Source: Pseudomonadota bacterium
GTDB taxonomy: Bacteria; Pseudomonadota; Gammaproteobacteria; Burkholderiales; Burkholderiaceae_C
Direction of reading: 5' to 3'
NCBI GenBank assembly: GCA_963205115.1
Contig: CAUJHV010000064.1
Coordinates: 62,001-126,000 of the forward strand
Length of the DNA stretch: 64,000 nucleotides
The notes below the pieces were generated by a model. That model had not been told where the DNA came from. It did not search any database and was given only the letters and a program-made list of their open reading frames with translations. Made by a program: the position numbers and the translations under genes. Below are positions 44,181 through 52,848 of this stretch, piece by piece; positions within the stretch are counted from its first letter, which is position 1, and each line of letters opens with the position of its first letter.

Positions 44181-44503
44181 GGCAGCCTTTCGTGTGAAGC
44201 GTGTCCAGACACGGCGGCCGGGCAAACCTATGCACGGCCTTGCATGACGCATCATCGATGCGCCGCACCCCCGCTTCCACCTAGGGTTGACCCTGAGTTT
44301 GGCATGGGATTTCATAAGCGCTGCGTCAACCTGGCACATCACCGCGACGGAATCGGCCTTCGACCTGCGGGCCTTCCCGGGGGCGCGAGGCCGGGTGCAC
44401 GGAGGCTAGAGTCCTGGCGCCGGATCCGTCGCGTCCTGATGCAGTTCAATGCCCGGACCACTGCCGTCGGGGCAGACTTCCGATTCCTCAGTCGAGCCGC
44501 ACG
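44181..44503. promoter_or_regulatory. Divergent control region between aorA (-) and the moxR gene (+), with two palindromes
   Basis: No gene is seen in these 323 bases. Two perfect palindromic elements stand out: CGCATC-ATC-GATGCG at 44248-44262 and AGGGT-TG-ACCCT at 44283-44294. Both lie on the aorA-proximal side and could be operators. No clear sigma70 boxes were found for either direction. The moxR-side part (44400-44503) is featureless. No -24/-12 element of good quality is present. Confidence 0.45.
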
Positions 44504-45928
44504 ATGACCGCCTCTTCCGCCGCCACCGATTTGCCCGCACCGACACGTTGGATGCAGGTGCTGACCGCACTCGAACAAGGCCTGCTCGAGCGAGCCGCCG
44601 CGGTGCGCCTGGTGCTGCTGTCGGCTCTGGCCGGCGAGCACGCGCTGCTGATCGGCCCGCCCGGCACGGCCAAGAGCGAGCTCGCGCGCCGGCTGCATGT
44701 GCAGTTCGACAGCGCGCGCTACTTCGAGCGCCTGCTGACGCGTTTTTCCACGCCCGAAGAGCTGTTCGGACCACTGTCGCTCAAGGCCCTGGAAGACGAC
44801 CGCTACGAGCGGCTCACGGACGGCTTCCTGCCCAGCGCGGGCATCGCCTTCCTCGACGAGGTCTTCAAGGCCAATTCCGCCATCCTCAACGCCTTGTTGA
44901 CGCTGCTGAACGAGCGCATGTTCGACAACGGCCAGGCACGCGTGCCGGTGCCGCTGATCACCGTGGTCGGCGCCAGCAACGAGGTGCCGGTCGACGACGC
45001 CCTGCACGCCTTCTTCGATCGCTTCCTGGTGCGCATTCCGGTGCAGCCGGTGTCGGACGCGCGCTTCACGCAGCTGCTGGCGCTGGCGCCGACGGACGAG
45101 GTTCAGGCACCGCAACCCGTGACCGCCGCCGAACGGCGTGCCCTGCTGGCCGCCGCCCGCGGCGTCGCGCTCGCGCCGTCGCTCATCACCGCCTGCCAGG
45201 CCCTGCGTGCGGAGCTGCAGTCGCGCGGCATGGCCTTGTCCGATCGCCGCTGGCGCCAGTGGATGGATCTCATGCGCGTGGCCGCAGCCGCCGAAGGCCG
45301 GGCGACGGCCGACGAGATCGACCTGTGGATGGCGCCCTATGTCGCGAGCCCTTCGCCCGAGGCCGCGCCACATCTGGCCTTCTGGTTCGAGGCCGAGGTG
45401 CTGAAGGCCCAGCCGCAGACCGCGCCTTGGCTGACCCGCGCCGTCGAAGCCTTCGAGAAGCAGCTGGACATCGAATGGCGTGCCGAACCTGAGGGTGGCG
45501 ACGATTCGGCCGGCAAGCTGGCGCTGGCGCGTGCGGTCGGCATGGCCGACACCGGCGACGGCATGGCGCGCATCGTCTCGCGCACGCTGGAAGCGCAACT
45601 GCGGCGCCACTACAGCCCCGTGCACATCCAGGCGCGGGTCGCGCAGATTGCCGAACTGCTGGACCAGGTGCAGGCGCATGCCCGCGCGGTGGCCGAGCAG
45701 CACCACGCGCTGGCGCAGCGGCTGGAGTGTCGTCTGTGGCTGCCGCCGGAGGACGTGCAGCGCTGGCTCTCGGCCTATACCGAGACGCAAGCGCTGCTGG
45801 AGAACCTGGCTGCGCGGCTCGGGGCTGCGCGCGACGGTTTCGCCGACCTGCCGGTGCAGACTGCGGCCGCAGCGTCTGCGGACGCCAGCGCGCCCGAACC
45901 CGTGCAGTGGGCGCTGGAAGCGTCCTGA
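44504..45928 (+). CDS. MoxR-family AAA+ ATPase, RavA-like
   Basis: 474 aa. Walker A LIGPPGTAKSE (about 50-60), Walker B GIAFLDEVFKA (about 113-123), sensor region VVGASNEVP and arginine-finger context FFDRFLVRIPV are all present. The length and C-terminal helical extension match RavA (about 500 aa). MoxR ATPases work with a VWA-domain partner to insert metals or cofactors into enzymes, as in CoxD/CoxE, NorQ/NorD, CbbQ/CbbO and RavA/ViaA. The partner gene follows after four bases. Divergent placement from a tungsten enzyme suggests that enzyme is the client; this is inference. Confidence 0.9.
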   Translation: MTASSAATDLPAPTRWMQVLTALEQGLLERAAAVRLVLLSALAGEHALLIGPPGTAKSELARRLHVQFDSARYFERLLTRFSTPEELFGPLSLKALEDDRYERLTDGFLPSAGIAFLDEVFKANSAILNALLTLLNERMFDNGQARVPVPLITVVGASNEVPVDDALHAFFDRFLVRIPVQPVSDARFTQLLALAPTDEVQAPQPVTAAERRALLAAARGVALAPSLITACQALRAELQSRGMALSDRRWRQWMDLMRVAAAAEGRATADEIDLWMAPYVASPSPEAAPHLAFWFEAEVLKAQPQTAPWLTRAVEAFEKQLDIEWRAEPEGGDDSAGKLALARAVGMADTGDGMARIVSRTLEAQLRRHYSPVHIQARVAQIAELLDQVQAHARAVAEQHHALAQRLECRLWLPPEDVQRWLSAYTETQALLENLAARLGAARDGFADLPVQTAAAASADASAPEPVQWALEAS

Positions 45929-45932
45929 TCAC

Positions 45933-47516
45933 ATGCCAACCGACATCGCCTGCGACACCCAGCGCCCCGATGCGCCGGCGGCGCCTGCGCCCACCCCGGC
46001 AGCCCACGCCTGGGAGGCCCCCTGGCACCGGCTCGAAGCCCTGCCCCGCGGCACCTGGCTGCTGGGCGTGGTCAACAGCGCCGGCAAACCCGATCCTCGC
46101 CTGGCCGGCCTGCTCGTGTGGCAAGACCATCTGCTGCGCGGCGAACTGCCGCCCAGTGACGCCGATCTGGGCGAAGCACCCGCCTGCAGCGCACTGCGCA
46201 CCGTCGTGGGCGAACTGGGCCTGCCCCGGCTGTGCCGGCAGACGCCTGCGCTGGTCGATCAGGTGCTGCGCACGTTGCTGTGGCACCTGGACCGCATCGT
46301 CGATCACCAGCCGCGGCTGACGCGCGCCCAGGCGATCGACGCGATCACCGGGGAATTCCGGGAGGCCTGGCGCATCGAGACCGCGGACCTGGACGATGAA
46401 CTGGTGCTGCTGCAAAGCCTGGGCGACTACGCCGAGCTCAGCTGGGACGCTCTGCGTGGGCACCTGCGCTCGCGGCCGTGGCAAGAGGCGCGCGCGGCAG
46501 CCGAGCGGCTCGCGCAGATGCCCAGCCTGGCGGAGTTGATCCGACGCCTGGGCCGCAGCGAGCGCGCCGAACGCGCAGCGCCCGCGCTGGAACAGGCGCC
46601 GCAGACCGGCCCTGCGCCGCCCGTGCCGATGCGGCCGCTGGAAACGCTGCTGCCGGACGCGCCGGGTGAGATTGTGGGCATCCGCTGGTCCGGTCAGATC
46701 GAGCGCATGCTGGCCAGCGAGGCGGTCATGCTGCACCACCCGGTGCTGAAGAAGCTCTGGCGTGCCCGGCGTGCCGAGTCGCGGTTGCTGAGCTGGGACA
46801 CGCAAGCCCGACTGGTCGACTGGCGACCGGACCCGCAGGCCCGCGCGACCGCGCAGGTGCAACCGCGCACGCACCAGCCGCTGGAACGCGGGCCGATCAT
46901 CCTGTGCCTGGACACCTCGGGCTCGATGCGCGGCGCGCCGGAGCGCATCGCCAAGGCCGTCACCATCGCGGCCTTGCGCGCGGCTCGCGAAGCGGGCCGC
47001 GGCTGCCGGTTGATCGCGTTTGGCGGACCTGAGGAATTGATCGAGCACGAGATGGGTGCCGGCGCCGACGGCCTGGCCGCGCTGATGGACTTGATGGGCC
47101 AGTCGTTCGACGGCGGCACGGACATCCAGACGCCCATCGAGAGGGCCATCGAGGCCGTGCACGAGGCCCGCTGGCGCAGCGCGGACCTGCTGATTGTCAG
47201 CGACGGCGAATTTGGCTGCGTGCCGCACACGCTGGCCCGCCTGGACGAGGCGCGCGAGGCATTGGGCCTGCGGGTAGAGGGCGTGCTGGTGGGCGACCGC
47301 GAAACCCTCGGGCTGCTGGAGGTCTGCGACCACATCCACTGGGAGCGCGAGTGGCGGCGCTTCGCCGACGGCAGCTACGGCGGCGACTCCCGCCACTTTT
47401 CGCCCGTGCACAGCAAGAGCCTGACCGCGCTGTACTTTCCGAACGCCCTGTCGCCACGCGCCGCCAAACACCAGAGCGGCCCGCCGCCCGCGCCTTCCCG
47501 CGGCGGTCTGGCATGA
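45933..47516 (+). CDS. VWA-domain protein, ViaA-like MoxR partner
   Basis: 527 aa. The C-terminal third is a von Willebrand A domain with an intact MIDAS motif DTSGSMRG (about 327-334) and the second metal ligand in GGTDIQTP. The N-terminal two-thirds are helical with no known motif, as in ViaA (which is about 480 aa). The region MRPLETLLPDAPGEIVGIRWSGQIERMLASEAV resembles the ViaA-like substrate-binding middle. It sits four bases behind the MoxR gene, forming the classical ATPase/VWA pair. Confidence 0.85.
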   Translation: MPTDIACDTQRPDAPAAPAPTPAAHAWEAPWHRLEALPRGTWLLGVVNSAGKPDPRLAGLLVWQDHLLRGELPPSDADLGEAPACSALRTVVGELGLPRLCRQTPALVDQVLRTLLWHLDRIVDHQPRLTRAQAIDAITGEFREAWRIETADLDDELVLLQSLGDYAELSWDALRGHLRSRPWQEARAAAERLAQMPSLAELIRRLGRSERAERAAPALEQAPQTGPAPPVPMRPLETLLPDAPGEIVGIRWSGQIERMLASEAVMLHHPVLKKLWRARRAESRLLSWDTQARLVDWRPDPQARATAQVQPRTHQPLERGPIILCLDTSGSMRGAPERIAKAVTIAALRAAREAGRGCRLIAFGGPEELIEHEMGAGADGLAALMDLMGQSFDGGTDIQTPIERAIEAVHEARWRSADLLIVSDGEFGCVPHTLARLDEAREALGLRVEGVLVGDRETLGLLEVCDHIHWEREWRRFADGSYGGDSRHFSPVHSKSLTALYFPNALSPRAAKHQSGPPPAPSRGGLA

Positions 47517-47524
47517 GCCCGCCC

Positions 47525-47591
47525 GGCCGCCCGAAGGGCTCATACCGCAGCGCGGAGCGCGAAGGTGCTCCAGTGAGCCCGCCGGGCGGCC
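47525..47591. repeat. Long intergenic stem-loop between VWA and DUF364 genes
   Basis: GGCCGCCC (47525-47532) pairs with GGGCGGCC (47584-47591) and GGGCTCA (47536-47542) with TGAGCCC (47574-47580). Each side has a three-base internal loop, giving 15 base pairs in two symmetric stems. It fills nearly all of the 88-base gap, ending 13 bases before the DUF364 ATG. It may stabilise mRNA ends or be a dispersed intergenic repeat. Confidence 0.6.
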
Positions 47592-47604
47592 CTGACCGAC
47601 ACCC

Positions 47605-48444
47605 ATGACCTCCTTTGCCCACGAATGCCTGGCGCAGCTTGCATCGCTGTCGCAACTGGCCGCACCGCCGCGCATCCGCGCGCTGCACCTTCCGCCGGAA
47701 CCGGCGCCGGGTGAGTCGCGCGGGGAGTTCTGCGCGCTCGAACTCGAAGACGGCACGCTGGGCCTGAGCTTCGTGCTGCTGGACCGCACGCTCGAACGCC
47801 TGCGCGACCAGTCGGGCCTGGTCGAGCTCGCGGGCGCGGACCCGCGGGTCGTTGCCCAGGGTTTCGCGGAGCCCGAATCCCTGCGCCGCACGATCGGCAT
47901 GGCGGCGGTGAATGCGCTGACGCGCTGGTTCTTCGACCGCGCCGGCTGGCAGCCGTCGGCCAGCCGTGATTCGCTGGGCGCGGTATCGCCCGAGCCCGGC
48001 GACCACCTCGGCATGATCGGCCTGTTCACCCCGCTGCTGCCACGCGTGACGGCCAGCGGCGCACGACTGACCGTGGTGGAACTCCAGGAACGGCTGGTGG
48101 GCGACTTCGGCAGCTACCGCGTCACGCTGGACCCGGCCGCGCTTGCGGCATGCAACAAGGTCATCGCCACCGGCAGCCTGCTGCTCAACGACACGCTCGA
48201 CACGATGCTGGCGCATTGCCGCGGCGCGCAAGCCATCGCCCTGATCGGGCCGACGGTGGGTTGCCTGCCGGATGCCTTGTTCGCACGCGGCGTCACCACG
48301 CTGGGCGGCACCTGGATCCTCGACAGCCGGGGCTATCTGGACGCGCTGCATGCCGGCCAGCCACGCCGCGAAACCGCGCGCAAGTCGACGGTCAACTGCG
48401 AGGATTACCCCGGCTGGGAAAGCCTGGCCAGGCGCCTGCGCTGA
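47605..48444 (+). CDS. DUF364 putative heavy-metal chelation protein
   Basis: 279 aa, start ATG 47605. The C-terminal part has the DUF364 look: GMIGLFTPLLPRV, CNKVIATGSLLLNDTLDTML, IALIGPTVGCLPDALFARGV. The N-terminal domain (about 10-110), with ALELEDGTLGLSFVLLD, resembles DUF4213. DUF364 proteins have been proposed to bind heavy metals, and some lie near molybdenum or tungsten genes. The conserved cysteines ACNKV and VGCLP are candidates for metal contacts. It follows the MoxR/VWA pair and may be the third member of the unit. Confidence 0.82.
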   Translation: MTSFAHECLAQLASLSQLAAPPRIRALHLPPEPAPGESRGEFCALELEDGTLGLSFVLLDRTLERLRDQSGLVELAGADPRVVAQGFAEPESLRRTIGMAAVNALTRWFFDRAGWQPSASRDSLGAVSPEPGDHLGMIGLFTPLLPRVTASGARLTVVELQERLVGDFGSYRVTLDPAALAACNKVIATGSLLLNDTLDTMLAHCRGAQAIALIGPTVGCLPDALFARGVTTLGGTWILDSRGYLDALHAGQPRRETARKSTVNCEDYPGWESLARRLR

Positions 48445-48935
48445 GCCGCTGACGGCTGGTCGCCCGGCCCCGCGTCAGACCACGCGCCGGGGCGACATGC
48501 AAGCAAATGTGTCGCGAAAAACCCTGGCGTGCGGCGCCAGGCCACCCGCAGCTGGCATCTCGCCGCCAGGAGCGCTCAAATCGATGCCTGTGGAAAGGTC
48601 GCTTCAAGGACAGTAAGCGTGTACTCTCGATCGCGAGATCAACCCCCTGTCGGGTGGATTCGCCGGTCGTTTTCGTCAACTCTGGCCACTTTGGGTCAAC
48701 CCCTAAACCCGGGAGTCGCAACACGGCTCCCAGGGGGACGGGTCGCAGGGTGCGATCCATAGAATCCATCATACCGAGACGCTCAGGTCTTCACCACGAA
48801 GGGGGAGTCTGAGCGAGAGTCCAGCACCTGGCTCGGCCAGGGCCCTCTTCGCCGACCGCGATCTCGCCATTCGCGACACGCAACGGTCCTTCCGCCGGTC
48901 ATCGGAAGGTCATCCAAATAGGGAAAGAACGTTTC
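48445..48935. other. 491-base intergenic region with four hairpins
   Basis: No gene is recognisable. A compound hairpin spans 48459-48496 (GTCGCCC with GGGCGAC, GCGT with ACGC inside), plausible as end of the DUF364 transcript. Two leader hairpins lie nearer rfbF: CGCTCAG/CTGAGCG (48780-48786, 48809-48815) and CCTTCCG/CGGAAGG (48888-48894, 48903-48909). A -10-like TAGAAT is at 48760-48765, without a good -35; if used it would give an rfbF leader of about 165 bases. The separate minus-strand hairpin is listed on its own. Confidence 0.5.
48523..48541 (-). terminator. Intrinsic-type terminator on the minus strand
   Basis: CCTGGCG (48523-48529) pairs perfectly with CGCCAGG (48535-48541) around a five-base loop. 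On the minus strand the stem is followed by GTTTTTC, i.e. five consecutive U in RNA. It would end transcripts travelling leftward from 48542 upward, although no annotated minus-strand gene lies to the right for several kb. Confidence 0.5.
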
Positions 48936-49709
48936 ATGAAGGTCGTCTTGCTGGCAGGTGGTCTGGGTACGCGCCTGGCCGAGGAAACAGGCGTTCGTCC
49001 GAAGCCGATGGTCGAAGTCGGCGGAAGACCGATCCTGTGGCACATCATGAAGACCTACCTGGCGCACGGCGTCGACGAGGTCATCGTCTGCTGCGGCTAC
49101 AAGGGCTACGTCATCAAGGAGTACTTCGCGAACTACGCGCTGCACAACTCCGACGTGACCATCGACTTCCGCGACAACACCACCCAGTTCACCGCCCGGC
49201 GCGCCGAGCCCTGGAAGCTCACGCTGGTCGACACCGGCGAGAACACCATGACCGGTGGGCGCCTGAAGCGCGTGCGCGAATACCTGGGCGACGAGGACTT
49301 CTGCTTCACCTACGGCGACGGCGTGGGCAACGTCGACATCACGGCGCTGCTGAAGTTCCACCGCGAGCAGGAAGTCCAGTGCACCCTGACGGCCGTGAAG
49401 CCGCCCGGCCGCTTCGGCGCCCTGGCCCTGCCCAACGAAGAGACCAAGGTTGGCTCCTTCCGCGAAAAGCAGGACCGCGAAGGCGCCTGGGTCAACGGCG
49501 GCTTCTTCGTCGTGAACCCCAAGGCCATCGACCTGATCGACGGCGACGGCACGTCCTGGGAGAAGGAGCCGCTGGAGCGCCTGGCCGACAGCGGGCAGCT
49601 TGCCGCCTTCCGCCACGAGGGCTTCTGGCAGCCCATGGACTCGCTGCGCGACAAGCTCGTGCTCGAAGAGCTGTGGCAGACCGGCAAGGCGCCCTGGAAG
49701 GTCTGGTAA
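48936..49709 (+). CDS. rfbF: Glucose-1-phosphate cytidylyltransferase
   Basis: 257 aa nucleotidyltransferase that makes CDP-glucose from glucose 1-phosphate and CTP. The start motif VVLLAGGLGTRLAEETGVRPKPMVEVGG is the family signature, with the catalytic Lys in RPKPM. Others: YGDGVGNVDI and WVNGGFFVVNP. It opens a four-gene sugar cassette. CDP-glucose is usually the precursor of 3,6-dideoxyhexoses or related sugars of surface polysaccharides. Confidence 0.94.
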   Translation: MKVVLLAGGLGTRLAEETGVRPKPMVEVGGRPILWHIMKTYLAHGVDEVIVCCGYKGYVIKEYFANYALHNSDVTIDFRDNTTQFTARRAEPWKLTLVDTGENTMTGGRLKRVREYLGDEDFCFTYGDGVGNVDITALLKFHREQEVQCTLTAVKPPGRFGALALPNEETKVGSFREKQDREGAWVNGGFFVVNPKAIDLIDGDGTSWEKEPLERLADSGQLAAFRHEGFWQPMDSLRDKLVLEELWQTGKAPWKVW

Positions 49710-49845
49710 CCAAGGCCCTGCCCATCTCCACCGTGGCGCTGCGCGCGTCGACCGGCCCCCGCGCCCTCGTGCGGGGCGGCGACGCAGGCTGCCCCCTTCG
49801 ACCGCCATTCATTTCAAGCCTTTCCACAGTTTCAACGGAGAACCC

Positions 49846-50907
49846 ATGCGCATCCTGATCACTGGCAATACCGGCTACATCGGCGCCACGCTCGCGCAAC
49901 AGCTGCGCCGCAGCTACCCTGATGCCCACATCACCGGCCTGGATGCCGGCTGGTTCGCGCATTGCCTGACCACCCGCGGCGCCTGGCCCGACCTGTCGCT
50001 GGATGAACAGCGCTACGGCGACGTCCGCGACGTCACGGTCGAAGACCTCAAGGGCGTCGACGCCGTCATCTGCCTGTCGGCCGTCTCCAACGACCCGATG
50101 GGCAACCGCTTCGAAGCGGTGACCGACGACATCAACCACCTGGCCAGCGTCAAGATCGCGCAGATGGCCTCGAAGGCCGGCGTCAAGAACTTCGTCTTCG
50201 CCTCCAGCTGCAGCATCTACGGCTTCGCCGGTGACGGCCGCGCCCGTGCAGAGACCGACGGCGTCAACCCGCTGACGGCCTATGCCCGCTCCAAGATCGC
50301 CACGGAAAACGATCTTGAAGCCATGGACACGGCGATGACCATCACCTGCCTGCGCTTCGCGACGGCCTGCGGCATGTCGCCGCGCCTGCGCCTGGACCTG
50401 GTGCTCAACGACTTCGTGGCCTGCGCGCTGTCGGCCGGCGAAATCACCGTGCTGAGCGATGGCTCGCCGTGGCGTCCGCTGATCCATGTGCGTGACATGG
50501 CCCGTGCGATGGACTGGGCGTCCACGCGCAAGGCCGACAACGGTGGCCGCATGCTGCGCGTCAACGTCGGCGCCGACGTCTGGAACTACCAGGTCAAGGA
50601 CCTGGCCCAGGCCGCCGCGCAGGCGATTCCCGGCACCAAGGTGTCGATCAACACCGACGCCCCGCCGGACAAGCGCTCCTACAAGGTCGACTTCGGTCTG
50701 TTCAAGACCCTCGCGCCGAACCACCAGCCGCTGGAAACCCTGGACAGCGCCATCGCCGGCCTGCGCGACGGCCTGACCGAGCTCGGTTTTGCCGACAAGG
50801 ACTTCCGCAATTCGCAGCTCATCCGCCTGAAGGTGCTGGACCGTCTGCTGACCACCGGCCAGCTCAACGAGCGCCTGCAGTGGACCGGCGCACGTCCCGC
50901 GCTGTGA
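49846..50907 (+). CDS. NAD-dependent epimerase/dehydratase (extended SDR)
   Basis: 353 aa. Rossmann motif GNTGYIGATLAQQL at the N-terminus, catalytic Ser region FASSCSIYGFAG, and YARSK (Tyr-x-x-x-Lys). ATG 49846 chosen because the motif starts at residue 7; the frame is open further upstream but unlike SDRs. It could be the 4,6-dehydratase or a 4-epimerase of the pathway; it does not have the usual GHTGFKG start of CDP-glucose 4,6-dehydratase. 136 bases separate it from rfbF. Confidence 0.85.
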   Translation: MRILITGNTGYIGATLAQQLRRSYPDAHITGLDAGWFAHCLTTRGAWPDLSLDEQRYGDVRDVTVEDLKGVDAVICLSAVSNDPMGNRFEAVTDDINHLASVKIAQMASKAGVKNFVFASSCSIYGFAGDGRARAETDGVNPLTAYARSKIATENDLEAMDTAMTITCLRFATACGMSPRLRLDLVLNDFVACALSAGEITVLSDGSPWRPLIHVRDMARAMDWASTRKADNGGRMLRVNVGADVWNYQVKDLAQAAAQAIPGTKVSINTDAPPDKRSYKVDFGLFKTLAPNHQPLETLDSAIAGLRDGLTELGFADKDFRNSQLIRLKVLDRLLTTGQLNERLQWTGARPAL

Positions 50908-50931
50908 TCGGCTGACGGAAAAGGACACGCG

Positions 50932-51498
50932 ATGCAATTCAACCCGTCCCCGTTGGCTGGCGCCTTCACCATCGAGCTCGAACGCAAGGGCGACGCCCGC
51001 GGCTTCTTCGCCCGCGCGTTCTGCGAGAACGAATTTGCCGCGGCCGGTCTCGAGACCCGCTTCAAGCAGATGAACAACTCGCTGACCTCGGCCAAGGGCA
51101 CGCTGCGCGGCATGCACTACCAGCTGCCGCCGTCGGCCGAAGTCAAGCTCGTGCGCTGCCTGCGCGGTGCGCTGTTCGACGTGATCGTCGACCTGCGCCC
51201 CGACTCGGCAACCTTCGGCAAATGGTTTGGCGCCGAGCTGACGGCCGAGAACCGCACGATGATGTACGTGCCGCGCGGTTTTGCCCACGGCTTCGTGACG
51301 CTGACCGACGACACCGAGGCGCTGTACATGGTCAGCGACGTCTACGCGCCGGACAAGGAGCGCGGACTGCGCTTCGACGACCCGTGGATGAACATCGACT
51401 GGCCCGTCAAGCCGCAGGAAGTGTCTGCCAAGGACGCCAACTGGCCGCTGTTCAACCCCGAGTGGCACGGCATCGAGGCGATGCGCGGCGCGCGCTGA
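50932..51498 (+). CDS. RmlC-like dTDP/CDP-sugar 3,5-epimerase family protein
   Basis: 188 aa cupin. The hallmarks are GTLRGMHYQ with the catalytic His, LRGALFDVIVDLRPDSATFG, VPRGFAHGF and the aromatic ALYMVSDVY. Gene order (25 bases after the SDR) indicates it works on the same nucleotide sugar. Whether the substrate is dTDP- or CDP-linked is not visible; the neighbouring RfbF favours CDP. Confidence 0.88.
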   Translation: MQFNPSPLAGAFTIELERKGDARGFFARAFCENEFAAAGLETRFKQMNNSLTSAKGTLRGMHYQLPPSAEVKLVRCLRGALFDVIVDLRPDSATFGKWFGAELTAENRTMMYVPRGFAHGFVTLTDDTEALYMVSDVYAPDKERGLRFDDPWMNIDWPVKPQEVSAKDANWPLFNPEWHGIEAMRGAR

Positions 51499-51534
51499 AC
51501 AACCGGCTTTCCCTTCTCCAGGATCTCTTCTTTC

Positions 51535-52830
51535 ATGATCATCGTCGACACCGAACTGAAAAAACGCGCCGCTGCCGGCAACCCCGTCAAGGTGGCGCTG
51601 ATCGGTGCGGGCTTCATGGCCCGCGGCATCACCAACCAGATCATCAACTCGGTGCCCGGCATGCGCCTGGTGGCCATCTCCAACCGCAAGGTGGAGCGTG
51701 CCATCGACGCATACCACTACGCCGGTGTCGAAAACGTGGTCGAGGTCGACAGCAATGCCGCCCTGGAGAAGGCCATCCAGTCGGGCACGCCGGCCGTCAC
51801 GGCCGACGCCGACCTGCTGTGCACGGCCGCCGGCATCGACTGCCTGATCGACGCCACCGGCGCGCTGGAATTCGGCGCCGCCATCACGATGAAGGCCATC
51901 GAGAACCGCCGCCATGTGGTGTCGATGAACGCCGAGCTGGACGCCACGGTCGGCCCGCTGCTCAAGCGCTACGCCGACAAGGCCGGCATCATCCTCACCG
52001 CCACCGACGGCGACCAGCCGGGCGTGGAGATGAACCTCTTCCGCTTCGTCAAGTCCATCGGCCTGACGCCACTGGTCTGCGGCAACATCAAGGGCCTGCA
52101 GGACCCCTATCGCAACCCGACCACCCAGGAAGGTTTTGCGAAGAAGTGGGGCCAGAACCCGTACATGGTGACGAGCTTCGCCGACGGCACGAAGATCAGC
52201 TTCGAGCAGGCGATCGTCGCCAATGCCACGGGCATGACGGTCTCCAAGCGCGGCATGGTGGGCCTGAACCACGCGGGCCACATCGACGAGCTGACCAAGA
52301 TGTACGACGTCGAAGAGCTGCGCAAGCTCGGTGGCGTGGTCGACTATGTCGTCGGCTCCAAGCCTGGCCCCGGCGTCTACGTGCTGGCCACGCACGACGA
52401 CCCGAAGCAGAAGCACTACCTGAACCTCTACAAGCTCGGCGAAGGCCCGCTGTACAGCTTCTACACGCCCTACCACCTGTGTCACTTCGAGGTGCCGCTG
52501 TCGGTGGCCCGTGCCGTGCTGTGCAACGACCCCGTGATGCAGCCGCTGGACGGCCCGCCGCGCGTGGACGTGGTGGCCACGGCCAAGGTCGACCTGAACC
52601 CCGGCGACACCGTCGACGCCCTGGGCGGCTACAAGACCTACGGCCAGTGCGAGACCTACGCGGCTTCGCGTCAAGGTCGCCTGCTGCCCATGGGTCTGGC
52701 CGAAGATTGCGTGCTGGTGCGCGCCGTCAAGAAGGACCAGGTCCTGACCTATGACGACGTGCGCCTGCCGGCCGGCCGCCTGATCGACCGCCTGCGCGCC
52801 GAACAGGACGAGCTCTTCCCCGCCGCCTGA
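51535..52830 (+). CDS. NAD(P)-dependent oxidoreductase with C-terminal SAF domain
   Basis: 431 aa. The N-terminal Rossmann fold is VKVALIGAGFMARGITNQI, with homoserine-dehydrogenase-like CLIDATGALEFGAAITMKAIE and HVVSMNAELDATVGP. The C-terminal 90 residues form a SAF/antifreeze-like domain (GDTVDALGGYKTYGQ, GLAEDCVLVRAVKKDQVLT) as found at the end of sialate synthases. Function unknown. Position at the end of the rfbF cassette suggests a reductase for an activated sugar or its branching group. Confidence 0.8.
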   Translation: MIIVDTELKKRAAAGNPVKVALIGAGFMARGITNQIINSVPGMRLVAISNRKVERAIDAYHYAGVENVVEVDSNAALEKAIQSGTPAVTADADLLCTAAGIDCLIDATGALEFGAAITMKAIENRRHVVSMNAELDATVGPLLKRYADKAGIILTATDGDQPGVEMNLFRFVKSIGLTPLVCGNIKGLQDPYRNPTTQEGFAKKWGQNPYMVTSFADGTKISFEQAIVANATGMTVSKRGMVGLNHAGHIDELTKMYDVEELRKLGGVVDYVVGSKPGPGVYVLATHDDPKQKHYLNLYKLGEGPLYSFYTPYHLCHFEVPLSVARAVLCNDPVMQPLDGPPRVDVVATAKVDLNPGDTVDALGGYKTYGQCETYAASRQGRLLPMGLAEDCVLVRAVKKDQVLTYDDVRLPAGRLIDRLRAEQDELFPAA

Positions 52831-52848
52831 TCAACCCGCTCCAGCCAC

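Noticed and set aside
44300..44314. Sigma54-like -24/-12 element TGGCATGGGATTTCA in the aor-moxR gap
   Set aside because: The -12 half reads TTCA, not TTGC, and no activator gene is nearby.
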